DNA of 64,000 bases from Candidatus Peregrinibacteria bacterium (GCA_018654255.1 JABILX010000001.1:124001-188000), one strand, 5' to 3'; positions 1-9,883 are shown, numbered from the stretch's first letter. The notes: generated by a model not told the origin, from the letters alone. Translations and numbers: made by a program.

Positions 1-1121
1 TTCCCAAACTGCTCTTCCTCTCGGACCAATTCCTCGAAAATTTTCTCCTGATTATCAATCAACTCAGGATATGCGTCCCCATAATATCGAACATAAATTC
101 CAGCAATCTTTCTGACAAACTCTCCTTCAATTCCAAGCTTTCGCCCATGACGAATAGCGCGCCTAATAAGCATCCGAAGAACATATCCCTGATCAGTATT
201 AGAAGGAGTAACCCCCATAGGATCACCCAAAATAAAAGTAGCAGCTCTCAAATGATCACAAACAACACGCTCTGAAACAACGAGCTCATCTGATGGCTCA
301 GCATCTCCAATATCATAACCACCCAGCGACCTCACAGCCTCCACAGCCTCCTCAAAAAGCTCGGTCTCATAAGCAGTCCGAACCCCATTCATCAAAGCAA
401 AAACTCTCTCAAAACCAAGCCCCGTATCAATGTTTTTCTGTTCAAGCTCACTATACGAGCCATCTTCATTTTTATTATATTCCATAAAAACGTTATTCCA
501 AATCTCAACCCAAGTATCATCTTCAGGATCAAATTTCGTCGGAACAGGCTTGTCAGAATTCCAATAAAACATCTCCGTATCAGGTCCGCATGGCCCAGTC
601 TGCCCAGCAGGTCCCCACCAATTTTCACTCTTCGGCAAATAAGCAATCCGATCTTCAGAAACGCCAAGCTCACACCAAGCATTGAAAGCTTCCTCATCAC
701 GCGGAGCATTTTTATCACCTTCAAAACAAGTAAAAGCCAATCTCTCCAACTCCAATCCAAGTCCACTCGCCTCACGAGAAGAAGTCAAAAATTCAAAACT
801 CATCTTTATAGCGTCCTTCTTGAAATAATCGCCAAGAGACCAATTCCCCAACATCTCAAAAAACGTCAAATGCGTATCGTCCCCAACCTCATCAACGTCC
901 CCAGTCCGAATACATTTTTGCACATTCACTAATCTGCGACCAGAAGGATGGGCTTCACCAAGCAAAAACGGCACCAAAGGATGCATTCCAGCAGTAGTAA
1001 ACAAAACAGTCGGATCATTCTCAGGGATCAAAGAAGAACTAGGAATCTCAGCATGATCATGCTTCCCGACAAAAAAATCGATATATAAACGTCTAAGTTC
1101 GTTGGCAGTTATTTTTTTCAT
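1..1121 (-). CDS. alaS: Alanyl-tRNA synthetase, N-terminal 373 codons (cut by window edge)
   Basis: Charges tRNA-Ala with alanine in the cytoplasm. The reverse strand reads from an ATG at 1121 as an open frame to the window edge. Translation begins MKKITANELRRLYIDFF and contains the class II core: TTAGMHPLVPF, then FFEMLGNWSLGDYF around motif 2, followed by GPAGQTGPCGPDTEMFYW and NIDTGLGFERVFAL. These are hallmark AlaRS stretches. Only the aminoacylation core is present here. The editing and C-Ala domains would lie to the left of base 1. The gene is divergent from the surface-protein gene that begins at 1221, and a well-formed promoter lies between them. Identification is firm. The downstream half and completeness cannot be judged. 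Confidence 0.96.
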   Translation of the reverse strand, partial: MKKITANELRRLYIDFFVGKHDHAEIPSSSLIPENDPTVLFTTAGMHPLVPFLLGEAHPSGRRLVNVQKCIRTGDVDEVGDDTHLTFFEMLGNWSLGDYFKKDAIKMSFEFLTSSREASGLGLELERLAFTCFEGDKNAPRDEEAFNAWCELGVSEDRIAYLPKSENWWGPAGQTGPCGPDTEMFYWNSDKPVPTKFDPEDDTWVEIWNNVFMEYNKNEDGSYSELEQKNIDTGLGFERVFALMNGVRTAYETELFEEAVEAVRSLGGYDIGDAEPSDELVVSERVVCDHLRAATFILGDPMGVTPSNTDQGYVLRMLIRRAIRHGRKLGIEGEFVRKIAGIYVRYYGDAYPELIDNQEKIFEELVREEEQFG

Positions 1122-1147
1122 ATTTATGGAATTAGCCCAGTGCGCCC

Positions 1148-1176
1148 ATTCTACGGAAAAACTTCTGCTTTTTCAA
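1148..1176 (-). promoter_or_regulatory. Promoter of alaS
   Basis: On the reverse strand TTGAAA (1176-1171) and TAGAAT (1153-1148) are separated by exactly 17 bases, a good sigma-70-type pair. The expected transcription start is near 1141, giving a leader of about 20 bases. The promoter occupies sequence that would be coding if the opposite gene began at the GTG at 1140, which supports the later ATG at 1221. On the forward strand an extended -10 (TG at 1183, TATATT at 1186-1191) could serve that gene. Confidence 0.6.
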
Positions 1177-1220
1177 TAATAATGATATATTTGGCTGGAA
1201 GAAATTTAACCTCATTTTTC

Positions 1221-3002
1221 ATGGGCCGAAAATCATCTGCAAAGAAGAAAAGAAGACTAGAAGAAAAGATAAAAGAAGAGAAAAAAACACCGAAATCTAA
1301 AAAGAAAAAAGCCACGGCCAAGGCCACCGCAAAAGCCGCGAAAAAAGCCGTCAAAGTAAAGATTCAAGTCCCAAGACAAAAGATATTCGGAGGATTGTTA
1401 TCAGCAATTTTATTTACAATGCTTGTTTACGTGAGCATCGAATTATTCACAACAGCATTCAGGCCAACTTCAATAGCAGAATATCTCCCAGCTGACAAAA
1501 CATCAGCGATGCTTGAGATAAACACAAACGTCGATCATACGCAGCTAGTAAAAGCGAAGGAATTGTTGGCCCAAACTTCATATTCAGCAGAGGTATCTTT
1601 TGCAAAAATTGAAGAAAGAATGAGTCTAGATCTAGAAAAAGACATCCAGCCTTGGCTAGGTCGACAGATTGGAGTTGCAGAAATTGCCATAGAAGAAGAT
1701 GGATCACCTAAAACAGTCTATTTCTTGGAAACAATGGGGAGAGAACAGACAAAAACATCACTCGCAAACGTAGCCGAGAACAATCTAACAGAGATATCAG
1801 AAAAAACTTATAACAACGAAAAAATATATGAATTCAATTTGAGATATCCAGGAGAAGATCGATCACTAGACAATATGGCATACGCATCTTTCGTAGATAA
1901 ATATTTAATATTTTCAATAGGATCAGAAGAGGTCATACATTTAATTTTGGACGCACAAACAAACACCACTCAAACAAAACTTGCCGAAAAAGAAAAATTC
2001 CAAGACGCACTAGACGAATCTGCAATAAACAGAGTTGCATTTGTATTTATCAATTTTGACCAGCACCCAGAAGCCCTACTTCAAAAATATGGAGTGTTCT
2101 CAGGATCAAGCTTGCTCAATTCAGCAATTGATCCTTTCTCGAAAATATTCTCATCAGAGGGATTAGTAGTAATCGCAGCAGACAAGTATTTCGAAATAGA
2201 AACATTCATGTCGCTAGAAGAAGATTTCCTGAAAGGGAATAGATACGTCACATACCAGGCGGATTATGACGCAGAATTAATGAAATACATTCCAGAAGAA
2301 ATCAACGTGTTTTGGGGAGGCGAAGATGTCGAAAGACAAGTCAAAAGAATCGCAACACTTCTCAGCGAAGGAAACGAGGAAACAACACAATTATTTGAAG
2401 GAGTATTCGAAAGCTACACAGAAAAATATTTTGGAAACAACGTTTCATTAATAGAAGACATTTATCCAATCCTACAAAACGAATTTGCTCTAGCGCAAAA
2501 CGCAGAAGGAAAATACTTAATTTCACTCGAGCTCGAAGACCCAACAGAAGACGCATTGAGAATTCAAAAGATAGCAAACAACTTCATCTCAGCAGGAGCA
2601 GTTTTCGAACCACACATCGAAGAACACGAACTGCCAGACGGCACAATCGCACAAGAAATAGTTGCAACCCCAGAAGAGCTGATCAAATCTGAGACAAAAT
2701 ACGACGACCTCACAATCTATCAAATGGAGACAGAGAGCAAAGAGTGGGGAGTATATTATTCAATTTTAGATTCAATACTTTTAGCTTCAACAAACAAAGA
2801 ATTCTTGGAGAAAAGTCTGGATTTATATTTAAACAAATCAGACGCAAATTTAGCGATTTCAAAGATCCCAAACTCCGACGAAGTTTTTCACTTCAATATT
2901 TTATCTTTCTGGCCGGAATCAAAACTAGTTAAATCACTGAGCACAGGAAAAGAGTACTTTGGTAACGGAGTGAAAGCGTACTACTACATATATGTCGAAT
3001 AA
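1221..3002 (+). CDS. Membrane-anchored surface protein, DUF3352-like
   Basis: Predicted protein of 593 residues. Residues 1-50 are extremely Lys/Arg/Ala rich and presumably cytoplasmic. One membrane segment follows at about 55-76 (LLSAILFTMLVYVSIELF), then a roughly 500-residue extracytoplasmic part. That part starts with YLPADKTSAMLEINTN and later has SFVDKYLIFSIGSEEVIHLI, a pattern seen in DUF3352 proteins, which have no known activity. I chose the ATG at 1221 over an in-frame GTG at 1140 because the alaS promoter lies between them and because the basic tail gives a sensible type II topology. The stop overlaps the start of the DUF4012 gene by 11 bases, so the two are probably co-transcribed. 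The family assignment is a judgement by eye; the membrane topology is clear. Confidence 0.7.
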   Translation: MGRKSSAKKKRRLEEKIKEEKKTPKSKKKKATAKATAKAAKKAVKVKIQVPRQKIFGGLLSAILFTMLVYVSIELFTTAFRPTSIAEYLPADKTSAMLEINTNVDHTQLVKAKELLAQTSYSAEVSFAKIEERMSLDLEKDIQPWLGRQIGVAEIAIEEDGSPKTVYFLETMGREQTKTSLANVAENNLTEISEKTYNNEKIYEFNLRYPGEDRSLDNMAYASFVDKYLIFSIGSEEVIHLILDAQTNTTQTKLAEKEKFQDALDESAINRVAFVFINFDQHPEALLQKYGVFSGSSLLNSAIDPFSKIFSSEGLVVIAADKYFEIETFMSLEEDFLKGNRYVTYQADYDAELMKYIPEEINVFWGGEDVERQVKRIATLLSEGNEETTQLFEGVFESYTEKYFGNNVSLIEDIYPILQNEFALAQNAEGKYLISLELEDPTEDALRIQKIANNFISAGAVFEPHIEEHELPDGTIAQEIVATPEELIKSETKYDDLTIYQMETESKEWGVYYSILDSILLASTNKEFLEKSLDLYLNKSDANLAISKIPNSDEVFHFNILSFWPESKLVKSLSTGKEYFGNGVKAYYYIYVE

Positions 3003-5169
3003 AAAGACCGAAAATATAACCTCGTCTTCAAACAAAACTCCAATCAATTTAAGTGGAGAAACTTATCCTAAACACAAAAGAGAATCTCACAGACCAAACC
3101 TGAAAACAAAAGAAACCCCAGGTAAAAAGATTGAGGACATTTCATTCAAAGAAGAAAAAAAACAAGGAACAATACTCAAGGTAAAGGAAAGCAAAACTAG
3201 ATCTGTTTTTGGGAACCTACTGAAAATAGGAGTGTCTGGATTTATAATCCTATTCCTAATAAACAGCGTCAACATATACAACAAGACGATCGAAGCAAAA
3301 GAAGAAATAACCTACCAAGCATTCGAAGGATATTCCAAACTCCTAGAAGGCTCAAAGAACACAACGAAAGTCCAATTTACAGAAGCAAAAGACGCATTCG
3401 AGAACGCACTATCAAGCTTCAGAGAAGCGGAATCAACGCTTTGGTTCATTGCAGAAGATGACACTCTCTACGCTGAGCAAAGCAGCTTGGGCTCAAGCGC
3501 AAAAGCAATTCTGGAAAGCGGCAAATATTTCGCAAAAGCAGGGGAATACTTTACAGAATCTTTGGAAGAATTGAACAAAATCCCAATTTATTTCGTTTCA
3601 AAAAACGAAGCTGAGGAATTCAAAACTATCATAGAAGACCAGGAAGAGATAACAGAAATACTAAAAAGAGGAACCGAAAAAGCAGCTCTTGCATTGGTGC
3701 AAACCACCCTAGCTCGAGATGAAATGGAGAAAATCGATGAAGACCTCGTGCCAATCGAAGTCAGAGGAAAACTTTCATACGCAAAAGAAAAAATAAACCA
3801 AATAATCAAGACTCTAGAATCTATAGAAAGACATTTCCCAGCAGTACTAACTCTTCTCGGCGACGTGACCCCACATAGATACTTGGTCATCTTGCAAAAC
3901 AACGCAGAAACTAGACCAACGGGAGGATTCATAGGTAGTTACGGACTTGTAACAATAGACAAAGGAGTGATAACGGAATTGAAAGTAGAAGACGTGTATG
4001 ACTTGAGCAACGATCCACACGCAGAAGACCCACCATCAGACGAAATCTACGACTTTTTCTTGTGCTGCAGATTCAGAAACGTGAATTACTCTCCAGATTT
4101 TTTCTACACAGGCAAAATGGCAGCCTGGATGTTGGAACAGGAAGGAGGCCCAGAAGTTGATACAGTTATAGGGCTCAACCAAAGCTCCTTAAAAGACTTC
4201 CTCGAAGTATCAGGCCCAATCCAGGTCGGAGATCTTCCAGATCAAATTACCGCAGAAAACTACATTCCAATTTTGACATACGTTATCGAAGCGAAAATAT
4301 GGGGCAAAGAAGATCCAAAACATATCCTGAAAATGATGGTCCCAGAATTCAAAAAACAAATCTTCAAAACAGAAAACGTATCAAAAATAATGGGCATTCT
4401 CTACAGAGCAGCCCAACAAAAACAAGTTATAGCCTATTCAAAAGATTCTGTAATAGAATCATTCTTTGATACGCTAGGAATCAGCGGAAAATTCAAGCAA
4501 CTCGGAGAAAAAGAAGACTTTTTAGCAGTAATTCACACATCAGATGCAGGAAACAAGACGGAACATTTCATCGAGGAAGCAATCACGCACGTCACAAACA
4601 TAGAAAAAGACGGAACTTTGATAGATGAATTGACCGTAGCTAGAACCCATACATTTGGCAAAGAGCATCAAGCAGCATGGAACAACGTCTGGGATAGCTT
4701 TGGCTTCGATTACAGACACGTTCCAGGTTATGTGGTGGATATAATGGGTAGAGCCACAAACATCGTTAAAACGAGGATATACGTGCCTGAGGGTGCGATC
4801 CTATTAGAGTCCACAGGCATATCAAAAGAAGACGTGAATATCGGCTACGATTCCGAAGTTGATAGAACATATTTCGATGTAAGAATTTCCACCCCTCCAC
4901 AAAACACATCATCTGTTACCCTCAAATACAAACTCCCATTCAAATTAGATTTTTCTCCAGTAGATACGTATAGCTTCTCTGCCCACAAACAACCAGGTTC
5001 AATAGGATCAGTCTTAACAAAAACAATCCAACCACAAGACCAGGAGGACGATGATCTCAGTCCATACGTTTATTATCCAGAAGACGCCTTCCTAAAAGGA
5101 GAAAACAAAATCATCTACGCAACAAACCTCGTCTACGACAGGTATTTCTCTTCAGTCTGGGGCGAATAG
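2992..5169 (+). CDS. DUF4012 domain membrane protein
   Basis: Protein of 725 residues: a charged cytoplasmic N-terminus, one membrane segment at about 77-95, a helical stretch rich in Glu/Ala to about 290, then the DUF4012 core. The core contains the family signature NNAETRPTGGFIGSYG (about 303-317), followed by a region with paired cysteines (FLCCRF). DUF4012 proteins are common in Candidate Phyla Radiation bacteria and some Actinobacteria. They are thought to act at the cell surface, but no function is established. The ATG lies inside the last codons of the preceding gene (11-base overlap), consistent with translational coupling. The gene converges on mutL, with a 156-base gap holding two palindromes. 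Confidence 0.85.
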   Translation: MSNKKTENITSSSNKTPINLSGETYPKHKRESHRPNLKTKETPGKKIEDISFKEEKKQGTILKVKESKTRSVFGNLLKIGVSGFIILFLINSVNIYNKTIEAKEEITYQAFEGYSKLLEGSKNTTKVQFTEAKDAFENALSSFREAESTLWFIAEDDTLYAEQSSLGSSAKAILESGKYFAKAGEYFTESLEELNKIPIYFVSKNEAEEFKTIIEDQEEITEILKRGTEKAALALVQTTLARDEMEKIDEDLVPIEVRGKLSYAKEKINQIIKTLESIERHFPAVLTLLGDVTPHRYLVILQNNAETRPTGGFIGSYGLVTIDKGVITELKVEDVYDLSNDPHAEDPPSDEIYDFFLCCRFRNVNYSPDFFYTGKMAAWMLEQEGGPEVDTVIGLNQSSLKDFLEVSGPIQVGDLPDQITAENYIPILTYVIEAKIWGKEDPKHILKMMVPEFKKQIFKTENVSKIMGILYRAAQQKQVIAYSKDSVIESFFDTLGISGKFKQLGEKEDFLAVIHTSDAGNKTEHFIEEAITHVTNIEKDGTLIDELTVARTHTFGKEHQAAWNNVWDSFGFDYRHVPGYVVDIMGRATNIVKTRIYVPEGAILLESTGISKEDVNIGYDSEVDRTYFDVRISTPPQNTSSVTLKYKLPFKLDFSPVDTYSFSAHKQPGSIGSVLTKTIQPQDQEDDDLSPYVYYPEDAFLKGENKIIYATNLVYDRYFSSVWGE

Positions 5170-5243
5170 CACAACTATATTCAAATTTTCCACTTCCCAA
5201 CCTTGAAGGAAATGGATGAGAGAAATTGGAATATCCAGTTGTA

Positions 5244-5295
5244 TTTTCGAGCATCATGATGCTCGAAAACTGAAACCCTGAACATGTTCAGGGTT
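5244..5295. repeat. Two adjacent perfect palindromes between convergent genes
   Basis: Bases 5244-5269 form a perfect 26-base palindrome (half site TTTTCGAGCATCA). After four bases, 5274-5295 form a perfect 22-base palindrome (half site AACCCTGAACA). Shorter arms CAGTTG (about 5236-5241) and CAACTG (about 5304-5309) flank the pair, so three nested helices could form. The element sits between the stops of the DUF4012 gene and mutL. Neither palindrome is followed by a T-run on either strand, so they are not typical intrinsic terminators. They could be protein-binding sites, a cruciform, or an atypical bidirectional terminator. Confidence 0.75.
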
Positions 5296-5325
5296 GAAGC
5301 CCCGCAACTGCATTACAATTAAACT

Positions 5326-7062
5326 CTACCCCTTCCTTCCAAACATTTTCTCCAATTCATCAAAAGTCAGTCTCACCATAGTAGGCCTACCGTGAGGACA
5401 CGTATATGGTCTGTCCACCTTATCCAACTGCTCCAACAAAGAATTCATTTCATCGATAGCCAATTTCTGCCCAAATTTGATAGCACTTCTACAAGACATA
5501 AAATGAATGATCATTTCTTTCTTGCCCTGAATATTTGTAGGGGTCTTCTCATTAGACAGATCCTCCAAAACTCCAGATATCACGTCATTAATATCTTCAG
5601 AAGAAAGAACGGCAGGCACAGCATAAAGAGTTAACTCGCCAGAAGGACCTTCATTAATTTCAAAACCAAGATTCTCAAAAACTTTCTGATTATCTTTCAA
5701 GTTTTCCTTTTCATCCAACGTGAGCTCCAAATCATGAGGCATCAACAAAGGTTGAACATTTTTATCTCCAGAATCATATTGATCAGTTAATTCAAAATAT
5801 CGAACTCTCTCATGAGCGGCATGCTGATCAACCAAAACCAAACCTTCATTATTTTGAGCGACTATATACGAATTCGAAACCTGCGTGACAGCGCGCAATA
5901 TCTGTCCTCCATCATCATCTCCAAAATCCAAATTTCCCTGAGCAAACGTTCCTTCTGGAGAACCTCCAGGCATACCACCAGGTGCGAACCCACCCAATGC
6001 ACCCAATTCATCTTTATCAGGAAACTTATCAGACATATATCTAGAAGCCTCAGTGTAAGCTTTTGGAGACAAATTATTTTTTTCCAACGCAGCAGAAACA
6101 GATCTATAAACAGTCTTCAAAAGGTTAGTCTCATCCTCGAATCTTATCTCTATTTTTCTAGGATGAACATTGACGTCTATAAGCCCAGGATCAATCTCAA
6201 TATTCAAAACAAAAACAGGCTTTTTCCCTTCCATCAAAAGAGAATGAAAGGCATCTTTGACTTTGAAAGCGATTAAGTAATGTGAAATCGGTCGATTATT
6301 AACAAAAATATATTGGTGCTTACTGTCCGATCTAGAAATAGCTGGTTTCCCAACAAACCCAGTCATCTTGAAATCACTTCCGCCATAAAACACAGTCAAC
6401 ATCGCATCAGAAGTAGCAGGTCCAAAAATATCAGAAATTCTTCTCTTTAAATCAACACCACCAGGTAAATCTAATTGAACTTTGCCATTACTTATAAACT
6501 TGAACGAAACTTCAGGATGAGCAAAAGAATATGTGTTTATCAAAGACATAATATGCCTAAGTTCAGTTGAATCTTTTTTCAAATACTTTTGTCTCGCAGG
6601 AGTATTAAAAAACAAATTATTAACCTCTATAGACGTGCCGTCAGACATCCCGCATTCAGATATAGAAATAAGTTTCCCAGCATCGACAGAAAGCTCAGTC
6701 CCCGCATTAGATGAAGATTGTTTAGTCTTAATAGTCATTTGAGAAACAGAAGCAATAGAAGCCAAAGCTTCTCCCCGAAAACCCATAGTAGAAATCTTCC
6801 ACAAATCAGCTTCAGAAGAAATTTTTGAAGTAGCATGTCGTTGAATAGATTTCTCGGCATCTTCTTTTGACATACCTTTTCCGTTATCGGTGATCTTGAT
6901 CATATTTTTGCCACTATCATTGATTTCAATAACGATCGAAGTCGCTCCCGCATCAATACTATTTTCCAAAAGCTCCTTCACGACACTCGAAGGCCTCTCA
7001 ACAACCTCACCAGCTGCAATCTGGTTAATCAGGTGATCCGGCAATACTTTGATGATACTCAT
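5326..7062 (-). CDS. mutL: DNA mismatch repair protein MutL (endonuclease type)
   Basis: Protein of 578 residues that couples MutS mismatch recognition to strand incision. The N-terminal GHKL ATPase carries LLENSIDAGAT, DNGKGM and GFRGEAL. A Gly/Pro/Met-rich linker follows at about 350-370. The C-terminal dimerisation domain holds DQHAAHER, MSCRSAIKFG and CPHGRPT, the metal-binding motifs of MutL proteins that nick DNA themselves. The last Glu of the usual DQHA-x2-E-x4-E motif is one residue further on (ERVRYFE), a small departure to check. The ATG lies 4 bases after the mutS stop, so mutS-mutL is an operon read leftward. Confidence 0.97.
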   Translation of the reverse strand: MSIIKVLPDHLINQIAAGEVVERPSSVVKELLENSIDAGATSIVIEINDSGKNMIKITDNGKGMSKEDAEKSIQRHATSKISSEADLWKISTMGFRGEALASIASVSQMTIKTKQSSSNAGTELSVDAGKLISISECGMSDGTSIEVNNLFFNTPARQKYLKKDSTELRHIMSLINTYSFAHPEVSFKFISNGKVQLDLPGGVDLKRRISDIFGPATSDAMLTVFYGGSDFKMTGFVGKPAISRSDSKHQYIFVNNRPISHYLIAFKVKDAFHSLLMEGKKPVFVLNIEIDPGLIDVNVHPRKIEIRFEDETNLLKTVYRSVSAALEKNNLSPKAYTEASRYMSDKFPDKDELGALGGFAPGGMPGGSPEGTFAQGNLDFGDDDGGQILRAVTQVSNSYIVAQNNEGLVLVDQHAAHERVRYFELTDQYDSGDKNVQPLLMPHDLELTLDEKENLKDNQKVFENLGFEINEGPSGELTLYAVPAVLSSEDINDVISGVLEDLSNEKTPTNIQGKKEMIIHFMSCRSAIKFGQKLAIDEMNSLLEQLDKVDRPYTCPHGRPTMVRLTFDELEKMFGRKG

Positions 7063-7066
7063 AAAA

Positions 7067-9700
7067 TTATATTAGTCCTTTTTCTTTTAAATCATGAAAT
7101 TTTTTCAAAGCCTCCAAAGGCGTCAAATTATCAGGATCAACATTCTTGAGCTCCTCAATCGCCTGATGCCCTCGCTCCGCAACAAGATCCTCTTCACTCA
7201 GATCTTCCTCGCGACCCTCACGACTCTCGAAAATATCAATCTGACTTTCATGAACCTTCGAAGAATTTTCAACGATTTCTTTTTCAAGATTCTCCAATAT
7301 ACCCCTCGCTTTCATAATAACATCCCTCGGTAAGCCAGCCAATTTCGCGACCTCAATTCCATAACTCTTACTAGTCCCACCAGGAATAACTCTATATAAG
7401 AAAACCAAATCCGATTTTCCATCTTCATGCTTCGCAGCTTTTTCACTAACAGCAACGCTGAAGTTTTTGCCACGCTCCAACTTCCCAACCAAAGAAATCA
7501 ACTCGTGATAATGAGTAGCAAAAAGAGTTTTCGCTTTTATTTTGTCATGCAAATATTCACAAATAGCCCAAGCAATACTCAAGCCATCATAAGTCGAAGT
7601 TCCTCTCCCAATCTCATCCAAAATAACCAAACTTCTAGGAGTCGCATTGTGCAAAATAGTCGAAGCCTCAACCATCTCAACCATAAAAGTACTCTCACCC
7701 GCAACCAAGTTATCAGACGCACCAACGCGAGTAAAAATCTGATCCACCAGCCCAACACGACAAGCCTTAGCCGGTACAAAACACCCAATATGAGAAAGAT
7801 AAACAATCAAAGCAACCTGCTTCAAATAAACACTTTTCCCGCCCATATTAGGTCCAGTAATGAGATTCAAACTATTTTTAGCAGGATCAATTACACAGTC
7901 ATTTGGAACAAAATCATACGCCAAATTAATTCTCTCAAGCACGGGATGTCTTCCCTCAGAAATTTCCAATTCAAACCCATCTGTAACCTCAGGCTTGCAG
8001 TAATTATTTTTCAACGCCAACTCAGCGAATCCAAAAACAACATCAATCCGCGCCACAGCATCAGCAACCCTTCGAATGTCAGTGATAAGCTCAACAACCT
8101 TCATCCTAACAGAATAAAAAAGCTCATATTCCAATTCGCAAATTCGATCCCTACTTCTCAAAACTTTGTCTTCATACTCCTTGAGTTCAGGCGTTATAAA
8201 TCGCTCAGCATTAACAAGAGTTTGTTTTCTATCATAATCATCCGGAACATTCTTCAGATTCGATTTACTGATTTCGATGTAATACCCAAAAACTTTATTA
8301 TATTTAATTTTTAATGACGAAATCCCAGTTCTTTCAATTTCACGCTTTTGCATCTCAGCAATGAATCCTTTCCCCTCAGTATTGATTGATCGAAGTTCAT
8401 CAAGCTCAGAATTATATTTATCCTTAATCATCCCTCCCTCCCGAACAATAGCCGGAGGTTCATCTTGGATCGCCTCCTCAATAACAGATGTCAATTTCCC
8501 GAGATCCACCAAATCCACAACAACATCCTTGAAAAAATCAGAATCAAAACCAGAAAGCTTCTGTTTCAACAAAGGCACTTTATTCAGAGAAACCTTCAAT
8601 GCAACCAAGTCCCGAGCACTTCCGGTCCCCAAGCTCAAACGACTCAACAACCTCTCAATATCCAAAACCCCTTCCAAAATCTCCCGAACATTCCCCAGAA
8701 GATTGGCGTCCTTCAATATCTCCTCAACAGCAGAAATCCGTTTCTGAATTTTCCCAAGATTATTCAGGGGATGAATCATCCAATTTTTTAATTTGCGCCC
8801 ACCCATAGAGGTCAACGTCTGATCAATAACGGAAAAAAGAGAAGATTGATCTCGCCCTCTCCCACGACTATTCCCAGAATAAAAAATCTCTAAATTTTTG
8901 TAAGTAGTAGCGACCAAAGGCATAAAATCATCCCCAGTATAAAAGCGAATATTCTCCAGATGTTTCAAATCCGTCTTCTGCGTTTCCTTCAAATACTCAT
9001 AAAGAGTAGCCGCCGCCAAAATCGCACTTTTTTTGTCCTCAATCCCAAAAACACCAAGACACTTCATTCCAAAACTATCAATCAAAACCCTAGAAGGATC
9101 AGTGAAAATTTCAAAAGGGAAATAAACTCGAGCCTCTCTAGACAAAACAGAACGGAAACTTTCGACTAAACCTTCAGCCAAAATAATTTCAGCAGGAGAA
9201 ACCCTAGAAATCTCATCTTTCACCTCATCAACCGACAAAAACTCAGTCACAAAAGCTTCACCAGTCGTCACATCAGCATAAGAAAAACCAAAACCATCAT
9301 AGCTCTGCACAATACAAGCAACATAGTTGTTAGACTTTTCATCCAAAATACTATCGTCCTGAGTCGTACCAGGCGTAACAACGCGAGTCACATCCCTCTC
9401 CACGATACCAGTCCCGTTGGGTTCAGTAACTTGATCACAAATCGCCACCTTCTTCCCAGCTTGAGTAAGCTTACCAATATATTTCTCTGCTGCATGGTAT
9501 GGAACACCGCACATCGGTGCTTTGACACCGTCGCCTTTGTTTCTCGCCGTCAACGTGATTCCCAGAATCTTCGATCCCTCAACAGCATCCTCGAAAAACA
9601 TCTCATAAAAATCTCCCAAGCGAAAAAGAACAATACAGTCACTGTATTTCTCCTTGATAGCACGATACTGCTGCATCATTGGAGTAAGTTTTTCGCCCAT
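7067..9700 (-). CDS. mutS: DNA mismatch recognition protein MutS
   Basis: Protein of 877 residues, usual length for MutS1. The N-terminal mismatch-binding domain has the Phe-x-Glu motif in FRLGDFYEMF. The connector contains CGVPYHAAEKYIGKL, and the ATPase domain contains GPNMGGKS (Walker A), STFMVEM, LVILDEIGRGTS (Walker B) and FATHYHEL. It binds mismatches and small loops and hands them to MutL, encoded directly downstream. A TATAAT element ends only about 10 bases upstream of the ATG (9710-9715), so the mRNA is likely leaderless or nearly so. Confidence 0.98.
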   Translation of the reverse strand: MGEKLTPMMQQYRAIKEKYSDCIVLFRLGDFYEMFFEDAVEGSKILGITLTARNKGDGVKAPMCGVPYHAAEKYIGKLTQAGKKVAICDQVTEPNGTGIVERDVTRVVTPGTTQDDSILDEKSNNYVACIVQSYDGFGFSYADVTTGEAFVTEFLSVDEVKDEISRVSPAEIILAEGLVESFRSVLSREARVYFPFEIFTDPSRVLIDSFGMKCLGVFGIEDKKSAILAAATLYEYLKETQKTDLKHLENIRFYTGDDFMPLVATTYKNLEIFYSGNSRGRGRDQSSLFSVIDQTLTSMGGRKLKNWMIHPLNNLGKIQKRISAVEEILKDANLLGNVREILEGVLDIERLLSRLSLGTGSARDLVALKVSLNKVPLLKQKLSGFDSDFFKDVVVDLVDLGKLTSVIEEAIQDEPPAIVREGGMIKDKYNSELDELRSINTEGKGFIAEMQKREIERTGISSLKIKYNKVFGYYIEISKSNLKNVPDDYDRKQTLVNAERFITPELKEYEDKVLRSRDRICELEYELFYSVRMKVVELITDIRRVADAVARIDVVFGFAELALKNNYCKPEVTDGFELEISEGRHPVLERINLAYDFVPNDCVIDPAKNSLNLITGPNMGGKSVYLKQVALIVYLSHIGCFVPAKACRVGLVDQIFTRVGASDNLVAGESTFMVEMVEASTILHNATPRSLVILDEIGRGTSTYDGLSIAWAICEYLHDKIKAKTLFATHYHELISLVGKLERGKNFSVAVSEKAAKHEDGKSDLVFLYRVIPGGTSKSYGIEVAKLAGLPRDVIMKARGILENLEKEIVENSSKVHESQIDIFESREGREEDLSEEDLVAERGHQAIEELKNVDPDNLTPLEALKKFHDLKEKGLI

Positions 9701-9709
9701 AGCGGCAGA

Positions 9710-9715
9710 ATTATA
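9710..9715 (-). promoter_or_regulatory. -10 element of mutS-mutL promoter
   Basis: Reverse-strand TATAAT preceded by TG. A start about 7 bases downstream would fall near 9703, three bases before the mutS ATG at 9700. The -35 region is poor (TTTAAT at 17-base spacing), so promoter strength is uncertain. Confidence 0.45.
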
Positions 9716-9774
9716 CAGTCAATCTTTACAAAATTAAAAAAAACCGACTTGCATTCCATAAGAACAGATGGGCA

Positions 9775-9804
9775 GGCGCGTTAGCGCCGGACGAGGCTTT
9801 AGCC
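9775..9804. repeat. GC-rich double hairpin downstream of tRNA-Thr
   Basis: Two small hairpins lie in tandem: GGCGC-GTTA-GCGCC (9775-9788) and GGCT-TT-AGCC (9795-9804). Each is followed by a similar GGACGA/GAGGAC sequence, so the pair resembles a short tandem duplication. It is GC-rich compared with its surroundings. It may be one copy of an interspersed repeat family, but I see no second copy in this window. Confidence 0.4.
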
Positions 9805-9852
9805 GAGGACAAAATACAAAAATTTTCACGAACACCTTCCCCCTTGAAAGCG

Positions 9853-9877
9853 TTGAAAACTTTCCCAAAGTTTTCAA
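9853..9877. repeat. Perfect 11-bp inverted repeat just 3' of tRNA-Thr
   Basis: TTGAAAACTTT-CCC-AAAGTTTTCAA is a perfect 11-base-pair stem with a 3-base loop. It lies 7 bases beyond the encoded CCA end of tRNA-Thr on the reverse strand. It could end or stabilise the tRNA transcript, although there is no long T-run after the stem. Confidence 0.5.
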
Positions 9878-9883
9878 AACATC

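Noticed and set aside
1140..1220. GTG-initiated 27-codon extension of the DUF3352-like gene
   Set aside because: It covers the alaS promoter, and the following ATG gives a better membrane topology.
5244..5295. Twin palindromes as ordinary intrinsic terminators
   Set aside because: No T-run follows either stem on either strand.
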